Positions 1 through 4,910 of a DNA stretch of 6,129 nucleotides are shown piece after piece. Every line of letters begins with the position of its first letter. Position 1 is the first letter of the stretch. Under the pieces are notes generated by a model. It worked only from the letters and a program-made list of their open reading frames with translations. It was not told where the DNA came from and made no database searches. This DNA is from Opitutaceae bacterium (GTDB taxonomy: Bacteria > Verrucomicrobiota > Verrucomicrobiae > Opitutales > Opitutaceae), in the NCBI GenBank assembly GCA_031266495.1, contig JAISAX010000744.1, positions 1 through 6,129 of the forward strand. The letters are read 5' to 3'. A program made the translations under genes and the position numbers.

Positions 1-37
1 CCCCCCCCCACCCGTTCACCCGGCTGAAACCACCACA

Positions 38-49
38 CCCCCCCCCCCC
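38..49 (+). repeat. C12 homopolymer in the leader of the first prepilin-like gene
   Basis: A run of twelve C lies about 78 bp before the first gene. The window also opens with C9 at 1-9. No gene end, promoter hexamers or RNA gene can be made out in 1-126, which is otherwise C-rich low-complexity sequence. Such runs are prone to slippage and to sequencing error, so the exact length is uncertain. Confidence 0.75.
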
Positions 50-79
50 GCGGCGGGAAAAACCAAACCCCCTTCGCTG

Positions 80-97
80 CCCCCCCCCCCCCCCCCC
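80..97 (+). repeat. C18 homopolymer directly upstream of the first prepilin-like gene
   Basis: Eighteen consecutive C residues end 29 nt before the ATG at 127. The tract is in the probable 5' untranslated region. Length change would alter promoter or leader spacing rather than a reading frame. The last 29 nt before the ATG show no Shine-Dalgarno motif. Confidence 0.85.
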
Positions 98-126
98 TCC
101 CACTCCGCTCCTGACACCCTGAACCC

Positions 127-951
127 ATGAAGAAATCCACCACACCCACCACACCCACCGCACCGTCCGCCTTCCCCCTGATCGAGCGGGGGGAAGGATT
201 TTCGATTCTCGATTTTCGATTTTCAGACGACCAGGCCAGCGCATCCGTTCCCCAACGGCGCGGCAGCGCCCAATCGAAAATCGGGAATCGACAATCGAAA
301 ATCAGCCGCACCTGGCGCGGCTTCACCCTGATCGAAATCCTGGCCACCCTGACCATCATCGGCCTGCTCGCCGCGCTGCTGTTCCCCATCATCGGGAGCA
401 CCCGGCAAGCTGCCCGCCGCGCCCGATGCGTGGCCAGCATCCGCCAGTGGGCCATCGCCACCGACCTCTACGCCGCCGATAACAAAAACCGCCTCCCCCG
501 AACCCGGTGGGACGACTCCGGCAACTACGCCCACTATCACCTCCTCTGCTACCTCGTCCCCAACCATCCCGCCGACAAGACGAAGCAGTGGGACATCATC
601 AAAAGCTCCGGCATCAACTGCACCGGCGGCGGTGCCTGGAAATACGGATTTAACGAATACATTTCCGAAAAACCCCGTTCCGCCATCGACCAGCCCACCC
701 GCCACCTTCTCGCCACCTGCTCCACCGGAGGCTGGCTCGGCTCCGGCACCATCGCCGGCACCACCGCCTACCTCCAGGCCATCCCCAAGCCCCATTCCGG
801 CAAGGTCAACCTCCTCTACCTTGATGGCTCCGTCCGCCTCTCTCCCGTCAGCGCCATCACCTACGCCGAAATCCGGCGCGGAGATTCCAGCTACAAGGCC
901 TCCGACGAGACCGCCCGCCTCTTCGGCGGCAGCACCCGATACGACAAGTAA
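127..951 (+). CDS. prepilin-like protein with N-terminal cleavage/methylation motif and H-X9-DG motif
   Basis: A 274-residue type II secretion/type IV pilin-like protein. The prepilin signal is Gly65 followed by FTLIE (66-70), with Glu70 as the conserved +5 Glu and a hydrophobic helix at about 71-90. By family knowledge, a prepilin peptidase cuts before Phe66 and the helix anchors the protein in the inner membrane or a pseudopilus. His223 and Asp233-Gly234 form the H-X9-DG motif of the prepilin-processing-associated family common in Planctomycetes and Verrucomicrobia. The leader is very long (65 residues). Residues 5-13 are three TTP/TAP repeats encoded by a 9-nt unit at 138-164, and residues 24-59 are encoded by an inverted repeat. 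No start codon lies between that repeat and FTLIE, so translation must begin upstream; ATG 127 is the best candidate although it has no Shine-Dalgarno. The PEP-CTERM gene follows after 73 bp. The specific function is unknown. Confidence 0.88.
   Translation: MKKSTTPTTPTAPSAFPLIERGEGFSILDFRFSDDQASASVPQRRGSAQSKIGNRQSKISRTWRGFTLIEILATLTIIGLLAALLFPIIGSTRQAARRARCVASIRQWAIATDLYAADNKNRLPRTRWDDSGNYAHYHLLCYLVPNHPADKTKQWDIIKSSGINCTGGGAWKYGFNEYISEKPRSAIDQPTRHLLATCSTGGWLGSGTIAGTTAYLQAIPKPHSGKVNLLYLDGSVRLSPVSAITYAEIRRGDSSYKASDETARLFGGSTRYDK
197..303 (+). repeat. 107-bp inverted repeat built of heptamers, inside the prepilin leader
   Basis: Two 28-nt arms (197-224 and 276-303) are reverse complements with 3 mismatches. 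Each arm is four 7-nt units of the form GANNNTC or close to it (GATTTTC on the left, GAAAATC on the right). The 51-nt core holds a small hairpin, CCGTT-CCCC-AACGG (245-258), and the word GCCAGCG (235-241). The element lies wholly in the coding sequence and ends 18 nt before the FTLIE codons, so it is translated as low-complexity leader peptide. It resembles an interspersed palindromic repeat that has become part of the gene. Its arrangement is similar to the element at 1859-1964. Confidence 0.9.
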
Positions 952-957
952 CATCCT

Positions 958-978
958 CCCCCCCCCTCTCTCTCTCTC
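958..978 (+). repeat. C9(TC)6 tract between prepilin-like and PEP-CTERM genes
   Basis: Nine C residues are followed by six TC dinucleotides, starting 6 bp after the prepilin stop codon. This slippage-prone tract has a counterpart, C13 on the coding strand, at the same position in the minus-strand module (4884-4896). Confidence 0.85.
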
Positions 979-1012
979 CAATCCACCTGACCAAACAATC
1001 CACCTGACCAAA
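979..1012 (+). repeat. 17-bp perfect tandem repeat before the PEP-CTERM gene
   Basis: The unit CAATCCACCTGACCAAA occurs twice head to tail (979-995 and 996-1012) with no mismatch, ending 12 bp before the ATG at 1025. It may be a direct-repeat regulator site or a slippage duplication. Its last bases form part of the ribosome binding site. Confidence 0.85.
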
Positions 1013-1016
1013 AGGA
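1011..1016 (+). promoter_or_regulatory. Shine-Dalgarno AAAGGA for the PEP-CTERM gene
   Basis: AAAGGA sits 8 nt before ATG 1025. Most genes in this window have no clear ribosome binding site, so this one helps fix the start and rules out the longer reading frame that opens at 632 inside the prepilin gene. Confidence 0.6.
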
Positions 1017-1024
1017 AAAGCATC

Positions 1025-1846
1025 ATGACATCCAGACCACCCACCACCACCCCGCACCTCGGCCACCTCGGACTCCTTGGCGCGGCCCTGCTCGCCCTGA
1101 GCGCCGCCATGCCCGCCAGCGCGGCTACCATTATCCTCCTCTCGGATGATTTTTCCCTCACCCGCCCCGGCGGCGTGACACTCGAACCCGGCGCCACGAT
1201 CGACAAGAAAGCCGTCCAGAACGGCACCGGCACCTGGGCTCGTCTGGGCGACACCGGCGGTGCGTATTTCCACGAAGACGGCGTCATCGTTGCCACCAGC
1301 GGAAACCGCGGCGGAGCCATTGCCATACCCGAAGTCACCGGGCTCACCACCGTCCAGGCCGATATGCAATTTACCGCCACCACCACCGGTTGGGTCGCTG
1401 TCGGGTTTCAGAAAAGCATCACCACCGGCGCTTACGGCACCAACAACGTGATGGGGCGGCTAACCAGAAACGGAGGCTGGTATATCTACAACAAAGGGAC
1501 AGACGGCGGCGCCATTGCCAGCGGAACAATCGCCGGGTTCAGTACCAGCACTGTGCACACCCTGGCGCTGCAATACGACCCCACTGCGGGTGAGTACGGG
1601 ACACTCAGCCTGCTGGTGGATGGCATCAGTCCCACCGGCGCGAGCGTCGTGCTGACCCAGGCACAAGCATTCGTCAACCCCACCGCCGCCACATTCTTCC
1701 TGCAAGCCACCGGAGCAAATGCGCGGGCGGACAACTTTGCCGTCCTCGTTGACATCCCCGCCATCCCCGAACCCTCCGCGCTGACGCTGACCTGCGCCCT
1801 CGGCGCCCTCGCCCTCGCCCTCCTGAACGCCCCGCGTCGTCGCTAG
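1025..1846 (+). CDS. PEP-CTERM sorting domain protein, probable lectin-like beta-sandwich
   Basis: A 273-residue exported protein. Residues about 15-33 form a hydrophobic signal peptide ending in PASA, with cleavage probably before Ala34. The C-terminus has the PEP-CTERM pattern: IPEP (247-250), a hydrophobic helix at about 252-268 and a basic end RRR (271-273). Family knowledge says an exosortase recognises and processes this tail during transfer to the cell surface. The body (about 38-243) is rich in beta strands, small residues, Gly and Thr. It contains stretches such as GWVAVGFQ, GGWYIYNKG, HTLALQYDP, LSLLVDG and ARADNFAVLV, which look like the strand order of concanavalin A-like (LamG-type) domains; that fold is inferred. 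A Shine-Dalgarno fixes the start. It probably shares a transcript with the prepilin-like gene 73 bp upstream. The ligand is unknown. Confidence 0.88.
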   Translation: MTSRPPTTTPHLGHLGLLGAALLALSAAMPASAATIILLSDDFSLTRPGGVTLEPGATIDKKAVQNGTGTWARLGDTGGAYFHEDGVIVATSGNRGGAIAIPEVTGLTTVQADMQFTATTTGWVAVGFQKSITTGAYGTNNVMGRLTRNGGWYIYNKGTDGGAIASGTIAGFSTSTVHTLALQYDPTAGEYGTLSLLVDGISPTGASVVLTQAQAFVNPTAATFFLQATGANARADNFAVLVDIPAIPEPSALTLTCALGALALALLNAPRRR

Positions 1847-1858
1847 CATCCTGTCAAA

Positions 1859-1964
1859 AGTCAGAAGGTCGAAGGTCGCCAGCGGCTCCGCTACGCGGAG
1901 CATTTTGCAAGGATGGCCCGCTCCGGCGGGCCGGTGATGACCTTCCGACCTTCGACCTTCGACT
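1859..1964. repeat. 106-bp complex palindromic repeat after the PEP-CTERM gene
   Basis: The outer arms are made of heptamers: two GAAGGTC units on the left (1864-1877) and two GACCTTC units on the right (1947-1960), with a third at 1939-1945. The flanking AGTC/GACT bases also pair, around a 1-nt bulge. The core contains two perfect hairpins: GCTCCGC-TAC-GCGGAGC (1885-1901) and GGCCCGC-TCCG-GCGGGCC (1915-1932). It begins 12 bp after the PEP-CTERM stop and could act as a transcription end or mRNA-stabilising structure, although there is no T-run. The architecture (GANNNTC heptamer arms, GCCAGCG at the left of the core, total length) resembles the element at 197-303. Confidence 0.88.
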
Positions 1965-2017
1965 GATCAGAGGCCCGCGGCCTTGCTCATTCAAACGATC
2001 CCTACACCCTGCAACGC

Positions 2018-2638
2018 ATGCCCACTCTCGCGCCCACCCTCGCGCTGCCCGCCGACGCCTTCGACGCTTACATATTCGACTGCGATGGAACGCTCGCCGA
2101 CTCCATGCCCGCCCATTACCACGCGTGGACCGACACCCTCTCCCGACTCGACCTCCCCTTCATATCCTACGCCGAATACTGCCGCCACGGCGGCTATCCC
2201 CCCCGCATGTTGGCCGACCTCCTCCGGCAACACTCCGGCCCCCCCCTCGACCCGCGCACCGTGACCAGGGAAAAACAAGCGGCCTATCTCGCCAACCTCC
2301 CCGCCATCCGCCCCATAGCCCCCATCGTGGACATTGCCCGCACCGCCGCCGCCCGCCGCCGCCCGCTGGCCGTCGCCTCCACCAGCAGCCGCGAAGTCGT
2401 CATAAAAACCCTCGCCGCGATCGGCCTCGCCGAAGTCTTCCCCGTCATCATCGGCGGCGACGACGTGGAGTACCGCAAACCCGCCCCCGACTGCTACCTC
2501 CTCGCCGCCCGGCGCCTCGACATCCCCCCCGCGCGCTGCCTCGCCTTCGAGGATTCCGAGGCCGGCCAGGAAGCCGCCACCCGCGCCGGCATGACGGTCA
2601 TGCGCGTACCTCCCGCCCCCCCCGCGGCGCCCTCATGA
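2018..2638 (+). CDS. HAD-superfamily phosphatase, beta-phosphoglucomutase-like (subfamily IA)
   Basis: A 206-residue cytoplasmic HAD hydrolase with all four motifs. Motif I is FDCDGTLAD with nucleophile Asp21 and Asp23. Motif II is Ser121 in VASTSS. Motif III is Lys154 in KPAPD. Motif IV is Glu178-Asp179 in FEDSEAG. A C1-type helical cap would lie between about 28 and 100. The length and the FEDSEAG motif fit the beta-phosphoglucomutase/sugar-phosphate phosphatase group (compare YqaB, which acts on fructose 1-phosphate), so the likely substrate is a small sugar phosphate; the exact substrate cannot be read from sequence. ATG 2018 places motif I at the usual distance from the N-terminus; no Shine-Dalgarno is evident. 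The stop overlaps the next start as ATGA (2635-2638), indicating a coupled operon with the metallohydrolase. A phosphatase is more likely than a mutase but not proven. Confidence 0.88.
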   Translation: MPTLAPTLALPADAFDAYIFDCDGTLADSMPAHYHAWTDTLSRLDLPFISYAEYCRHGGYPPRMLADLLRQHSGPPLDPRTVTREKQAAYLANLPAIRPIAPIVDIARTAAARRRPLAVASTSSREVVIKTLAAIGLAEVFPVIIGGDDVEYRKPAPDCYLLAARRLDIPPARCLAFEDSEAGQEAATRAGMTVMRVPPAPPAAPS

Positions 2639-3441
2639 AACTCCACTTTCTCGGCACCGCCGCCTCCGAAGGGTTCCCCGCGCTCTTCTGCCGCTGCGCC
2701 ACCTGCAACGAAGCCCGCCGACTCGGCGGCAAAAACATCCGGACGCGCACCTCCCTGCTCATCGACGACGTGCTCAAGATCGACTTCCCGCCAGACACCT
2801 ACCACCACCTGCTGCGCGACGGGCTGGACCTCGCCAAGGTCCGCGACCTCTTTTTCACCCATTCCCACTCCGACCACCTGTTGCCGGGCGACCTCCGCAA
2901 ACGGCTGCCCGCCTTCGCCCGCGGCTGCGACCACCCCCTGCAAATCCACGCCAACGAAACCGTGCTGCAAAAACTCCGCGCCACCGTTGACCGGGCCGAC
3001 GTTCTGCCCATGCACCTGATCCACCCCTTCGAGCCTGTCGAGGCGGAGACGGCCACCGTCATACCGCTGCCCGCCGACCACGACCCCAAGGAAACCTGCC
3101 TCCTGTTCCATATCGAAAGAAACGGCCAACACCTGCTCTACGGTCACGACACCGGCTGGTTCCCTGAAAAAACCTGGGCTTGGCTGGCAGGCCACCGCCT
3201 GGACGCAGCCATCCTCGACTGCACCTGCGGCCTGGCCCCGGAAAACCGCAGCCACATGGGCATCCCCGCCGTCCTTGCGACCCGGGAGAAACTGCTGACC
3301 CTCGGCTGCCTGACCCGCGAGACACCGGTGGTGGCCACGCATTTCTCCCACGGCGGCGGACTGCTCCACCCGGACCTGGAAGCCACCCTGAGCCCGCACG
3401 GCATCCACGCCGCTTACGACGGCATGATCCTGAACCTGTAG
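2635..3441 (+). CDS. MBL-fold metallohydrolase, PhnP-like phosphodiesterase
   Basis: A 268-residue metallo-beta-lactamase-fold hydrolase. The metal-binding motif is THSHSDH (75-81: His76, His78, Asp80, His81). Further candidate ligands are His149, Asp172 in GHDTG and His236 in ATHFSH; HMGI at 207-210 is also typical of the PhnP-like group. Near the N-terminus Cys19, Cys21 and Cys24 make a CxCxxC pattern, with the same spacing as the structural zinc site of E. coli PhnP, which opens 5-phosphoribosyl 1,2-cyclic phosphate in phosphonate breakdown. No other C-P lyase genes are visible, so the substrate may be a different cyclic phosphodiester. No signal peptide is seen; it is probably cytoplasmic. 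The start overlaps the HAD gene stop by 4 bp, and with no Shine-Dalgarno translation is probably coupled. A lactonase or RNase Z-like nuclease is less likely given the Cys cluster. Confidence 0.87.
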   Translation: MKLHFLGTAASEGFPALFCRCATCNEARRLGGKNIRTRTSLLIDDVLKIDFPPDTYHHLLRDGLDLAKVRDLFFTHSHSDHLLPGDLRKRLPAFARGCDHPLQIHANETVLQKLRATVDRADVLPMHLIHPFEPVEAETATVIPLPADHDPKETCLLFHIERNGQHLLYGHDTGWFPEKTWAWLAGHRLDAAILDCTCGLAPENRSHMGIPAVLATREKLLTLGCLTRETPVVATHFSHGGGLLHPDLEATLSPHGIHAAYDGMILNL

Positions 3442-3445
3442 AGCG

Positions 3446-3494
3446 GCGGATCGGGTGGCCCGAGGATTGCGCCTCGGAGGGCCACCCGATCCGC
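3446..3494 (+). terminator. strong hairpin after the HAD/MBL operon, possible terminator or REP-like repeat
   Basis: A perfect 16-bp stem (3446-3461 pairs with 3479-3494) encloses a second stem, CGAGG (3461-3465) with CCTCG (3472-3476). It begins 4 bp after the MBL stop codon. No T-run follows, so it is not a textbook intrinsic terminator. It may protect the 3' end, stop transcription in a factor-dependent way, or be a dispersed palindromic repeat. The palindrome is certain; its role is inferred. Confidence 0.6.
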
Positions 3495-3583
3495 TTCGGC
3501 TCCGGCTTCGCGTAACATCAGTTAAGAATTAAAAATCAGGAAAGGGCGGCACGGAGCATTGACGGCCTCCCGAAACCCTGTGC

Positions 3584-3614
3584 CTCTACAGTCCTCTGTA
3601 TAATTTCTGTAGAG
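3584..3614. promoter_or_regulatory. inverted repeat CTCTACAG...CTGTAGAG around a TATAAT box
   Basis: Perfect 8-bp arms (3584-3591 and 3607-3614) flank 15 bp containing TATAAT (3599-3604). It lies in the 282-bp gap between the MBL and DUF433 genes, about 110 bp before the latter. The layout would suit a repressor site over a -10 element, but no good -35 lies at the right distance: TTGACG at 3559-3564 is 34 bp away. The rest of the gap (3515-3687) shows no gene or RNA that could be recognised. Confidence 0.35.
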
Positions 3615-3687
3615 CAGACGTCCGCGCCACAGCTTTGCTTACTGCATGTCCAGTTTTTGAGATGCGCCCGGGCGGGATGTGTTCAAA

Positions 3688-3715
3688 TTGACACTCTTGC
3701 CTGGAGGCATATTTT
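3688..3715 (+). promoter_or_regulatory. candidate promoter placing the DUF433 gene on a near-leaderless transcript
   Basis: A consensus -35 TTGACA (3688-3693) is followed after 16 bp by TATTTT (3710-3715, 4 of 6 matches to TATAAT). Transcription would begin near 3722, almost at the ATG at 3724, giving a leaderless or nearly leaderless mRNA. This would explain why the GGAGG at 3703-3707 is too far (16 nt) from the ATG to be a good ribosome binding site. Confidence 0.4.
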
Positions 3716-3723
3716 TATCGGCT

Positions 3724-3900
3724 ATGAACCGCATTGTTGTCGATCCGGGCATTTGCAACGGCCAGCCCACCATCCGGGGAACACGAATCACGGCCCGCAC
3801 CGTTCTGGAATTTCTCGCGGCGGGTGACTCCATCGAAAGCGTGCTGGAAGAATATCCGTCGCTGACGAGGGAAGACGTGCTGGCCTGCATCGGCAATTGA
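3724..3900 (+). CDS. DUF433 family small protein, solitary antitoxin-like
   Basis: A 58-residue protein matching the DUF433 pattern: RIVVDPGICNGQPTIRGTRI at residues 3-22, then a helical stretch with VLEFLAAGDSIESVLEEYPSL and EDVLACI. DUF433 proteins are small helix-turn-helix-like proteins often encoded next to a PIN-like (DUF5615) toxin and thought to act as antitoxins. No such partner follows here: the next gene is convergent and ends 7 bp away. The C-terminus stops right after EDVLACIGN, whereas from memory relatives continue with a further helix to about 70-80 residues, so the gene may have lost its 3' end and its partner. ATG 3724 is chosen because the family begins just before RIVVDP and a promoter overlaps the longer GTG 3679 version. 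Confidence 0.78.
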   Translation: MNRIVVDPGICNGQPTIRGTRITARTVLEFLAAGDSIESVLEEYPSLTREDVLACIGN

Positions 3901-3907
3901 TGCGGGA

Positions 3908-4807
3908 TCATTCCTCCATGCCGGAGATCGCCTCGCGAGTGGTCGCGGGGCGGCGGAGGCGGAGAAAGGCGAGGAGCATAATGGATACGCTGGCAAGAAG
4001 GGCACAGGTCGCAGGCTCGGGGACGGGGGCGGCGGTGAAGGTCAGCGTCAGGGCGCTGTCGTCAAGGGTGAGGGTGCGGTATTGCTGGTTTGCGCCGCGA
4101 AGTGCGAAAAACAACCGGTCGCCCTCGTTGAGCGTGATGCCAGTGAGAGAGGTCGGAACGGGTTTTTCCGGGCTGCCGTCAAACAGGGTATAGGTGCCGA
4201 GTGCCAGTGTATTGTCCGAGAGACTCAGGAGTGTTTCGAGAGTGGTGGCGGTGGTGGTCCCTTGCCGGACAACGCCGATGACTACCCTGGCTCCACTGGC
4301 TCCGGCTGTTGTTTCGAGTGTCCAGGTGAGGGAACCGCCAATGTCGTAGATGCCCGCGGTATCGGCGGTCGCGGTGTAGGCGGCAATCAGCCAGGGGGGG
4401 CGAAAGGCGTCCTCGGGATAGGTGTTGTTCGGGCGGTTCCAGAAAAGGCCGAGTGCGGATGCGGTGGCGCGGACGTAACCGGCGCTGGCTCCTCCGGTGG
4501 TGGCGTTGACGGCGAAGCGGGTGTTGGAACCCGACCAGGGCATGGCAACCCAGTTTTGTGAATCGAGGGCGTAGATGGAACCACTCGCGTAACCGGCTTG
4601 ATAGTAATAGCTCCAGATGGAGGCGGTGGGGGCGAGCGTGGAACCATGGTGGTTGCCGGAAAATCCGGCGTCCGCGGTTTCGGATACGGTCCAGCTCGCG
4701 GCGCGGGAAACGTCAACGGGCGCCGACGCGTGGGCGTGGACGGGATACGTGAAAAAACCGGCGGCGGAAAGAAGCGCGACAGTCGTGATGTTGATCGGAT
4801 AGTTCAT
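3908..4807 (-). CDS. PEP-CTERM sorting domain protein with beta-rich ectodomain
   Basis: A 299-residue exported protein. A hydrophobic segment at about 8-20 followed by HAHASA (24-29) is a probable signal peptide. The C-terminal sorting signal is VPEP (262-265), a hydrophobic helix at about 267-282 and a basic RLRR (283-286). A 13-residue tail follows, longer than the usual few residues. Between these is a 230-residue beta-rich region with many aromatic residues (WSYYYQAGYASGSIYALD), ending in GDRLFFALRGANQQYRTLTLDD. That segment resembles galactose-binding-like beta-sandwich modules of Verrucomicrobia and Planctomycetes surface proteins; this is inferred. The body is unrelated in appearance to the PEP-CTERM protein at 1025-1846. 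It lies 103 bp downstream of a prepilin-like gene on the same strand and is convergent with the DUF433 gene, 7 bp away, with no terminator visible between them. No clear Shine-Dalgarno is present. Confidence 0.88.
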   Translation of the reverse strand: MNYPINITTVALLSAAGFFTYPVHAHASAPVDVSRAASWTVSETADAGFSGNHHGSTLAPTASIWSYYYQAGYASGSIYALDSQNWVAMPWSGSNTRFAVNATTGGASAGYVRATASALGLFWNRPNNTYPEDAFRPPWLIAAYTATADTAGIYDIGGSLTWTLETTAGASGARVVIGVVRQGTTTATTLETLLSLSDNTLALGTYTLFDGSPEKPVPTSLTGITLNEGDRLFFALRGANQQYRTLTLDDSALTLTFTAAPVPEPATCALLASVSIMLLAFLRLRRPATTREAISGMEE

Positions 4808-4844
4808 GTTCGTTTTGCTTGTGTAATGAGATTCTGGTTACGAT

Positions 4845-4860
4845 TTGTTCCATGAAACAA
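4845..4860. promoter_or_regulatory. 16-bp palindrome upstream of the minus-strand PEP-CTERM gene, candidate operator
   Basis: TTGTTCCATGAAACAA is palindromic at 14 of 16 positions and lies 37 bp before the ATG at 4807. Its position suits a repressor site for separate control of the PEP-CTERM gene. No promoter hexamers are clear nearby. Its pattern (5-bp arms, one mismatched pair, 4-bp palindromic centre) is the same as at 5736-5751. Confidence 0.4.
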
Positions 4861-4883
4861 GGGAGGCGGGAGGAGGAGGCGGC

Positions 4884-4896
4884 GGGGGGGGGGGGG
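4884..4896 (-). repeat. G13 run (C13 on the coding strand) between prepilin-like and PEP-CTERM genes
   Basis: Thirteen G on the plus strand, within a purine-rich stretch (4860-4910), lie just after the prepilin stop and before the PEP-CTERM start. This is the same relative place as C9(TC)6 in the plus-strand module. It is a slippage-prone site and its length may be uncertain. Confidence 0.85.
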
Positions 4897-4910
4897 AGGA
4901 GGGGGAAAAA

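Noticed and set aside
632..1024. In-frame upstream extension of the PEP-CTERM gene to 632
   Set aside because: It lies inside the prepilin-like gene, is Pro/Ser-rich low-complexity sequence, and would put the signal peptide in mid-protein. ATG 1025 has a Shine-Dalgarno and a signal peptide right after it.
223..1386. Long minus-strand open frame of 387 codons opposite the first prepilin and PEP-CTERM genes
   Set aside because: It crosses two well-supported genes and the CT tract, has low-complexity Gly/Val/Ala composition and no recognisable domain. GC-rich coding sequence commonly yields such antisense frames.
2125..2634. In-frame upstream extension of the MBL gene to 2125
   Set aside because: The extension is Arg/Pro-rich out-of-frame reading of the HAD gene. 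The family begins with the KLHFLGTAAS strand at ATG 2635.
2494..3408. Minus-strand open frame of 304 codons opposite the MBL gene
   Set aside because: The plus strand carries intact catalytic motifs in both the HAD and MBL genes; the antisense product shows no family features.
3559..3604. TTGACG (3559) and TATAAT (3599) as one promoter
   Set aside because: The spacing is 34 bp, about twice that required for a sigma-70 promoter.
3679..3723. GTG start at 3679 for the DUF433 gene
   Set aside because: The added residues are not typical of the family and overlap the candidate promoter; the family motif starts immediately after ATG 3724.
4082..4561. Plus-strand open frame of 159 codons opposite the second PEP-CTERM gene
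   Set aside because: It is a shadow of the minus-strand gene, which has a signal peptide and a PEP-CTERM tail; the plus-strand product is Gly/Cys-rich without domains.
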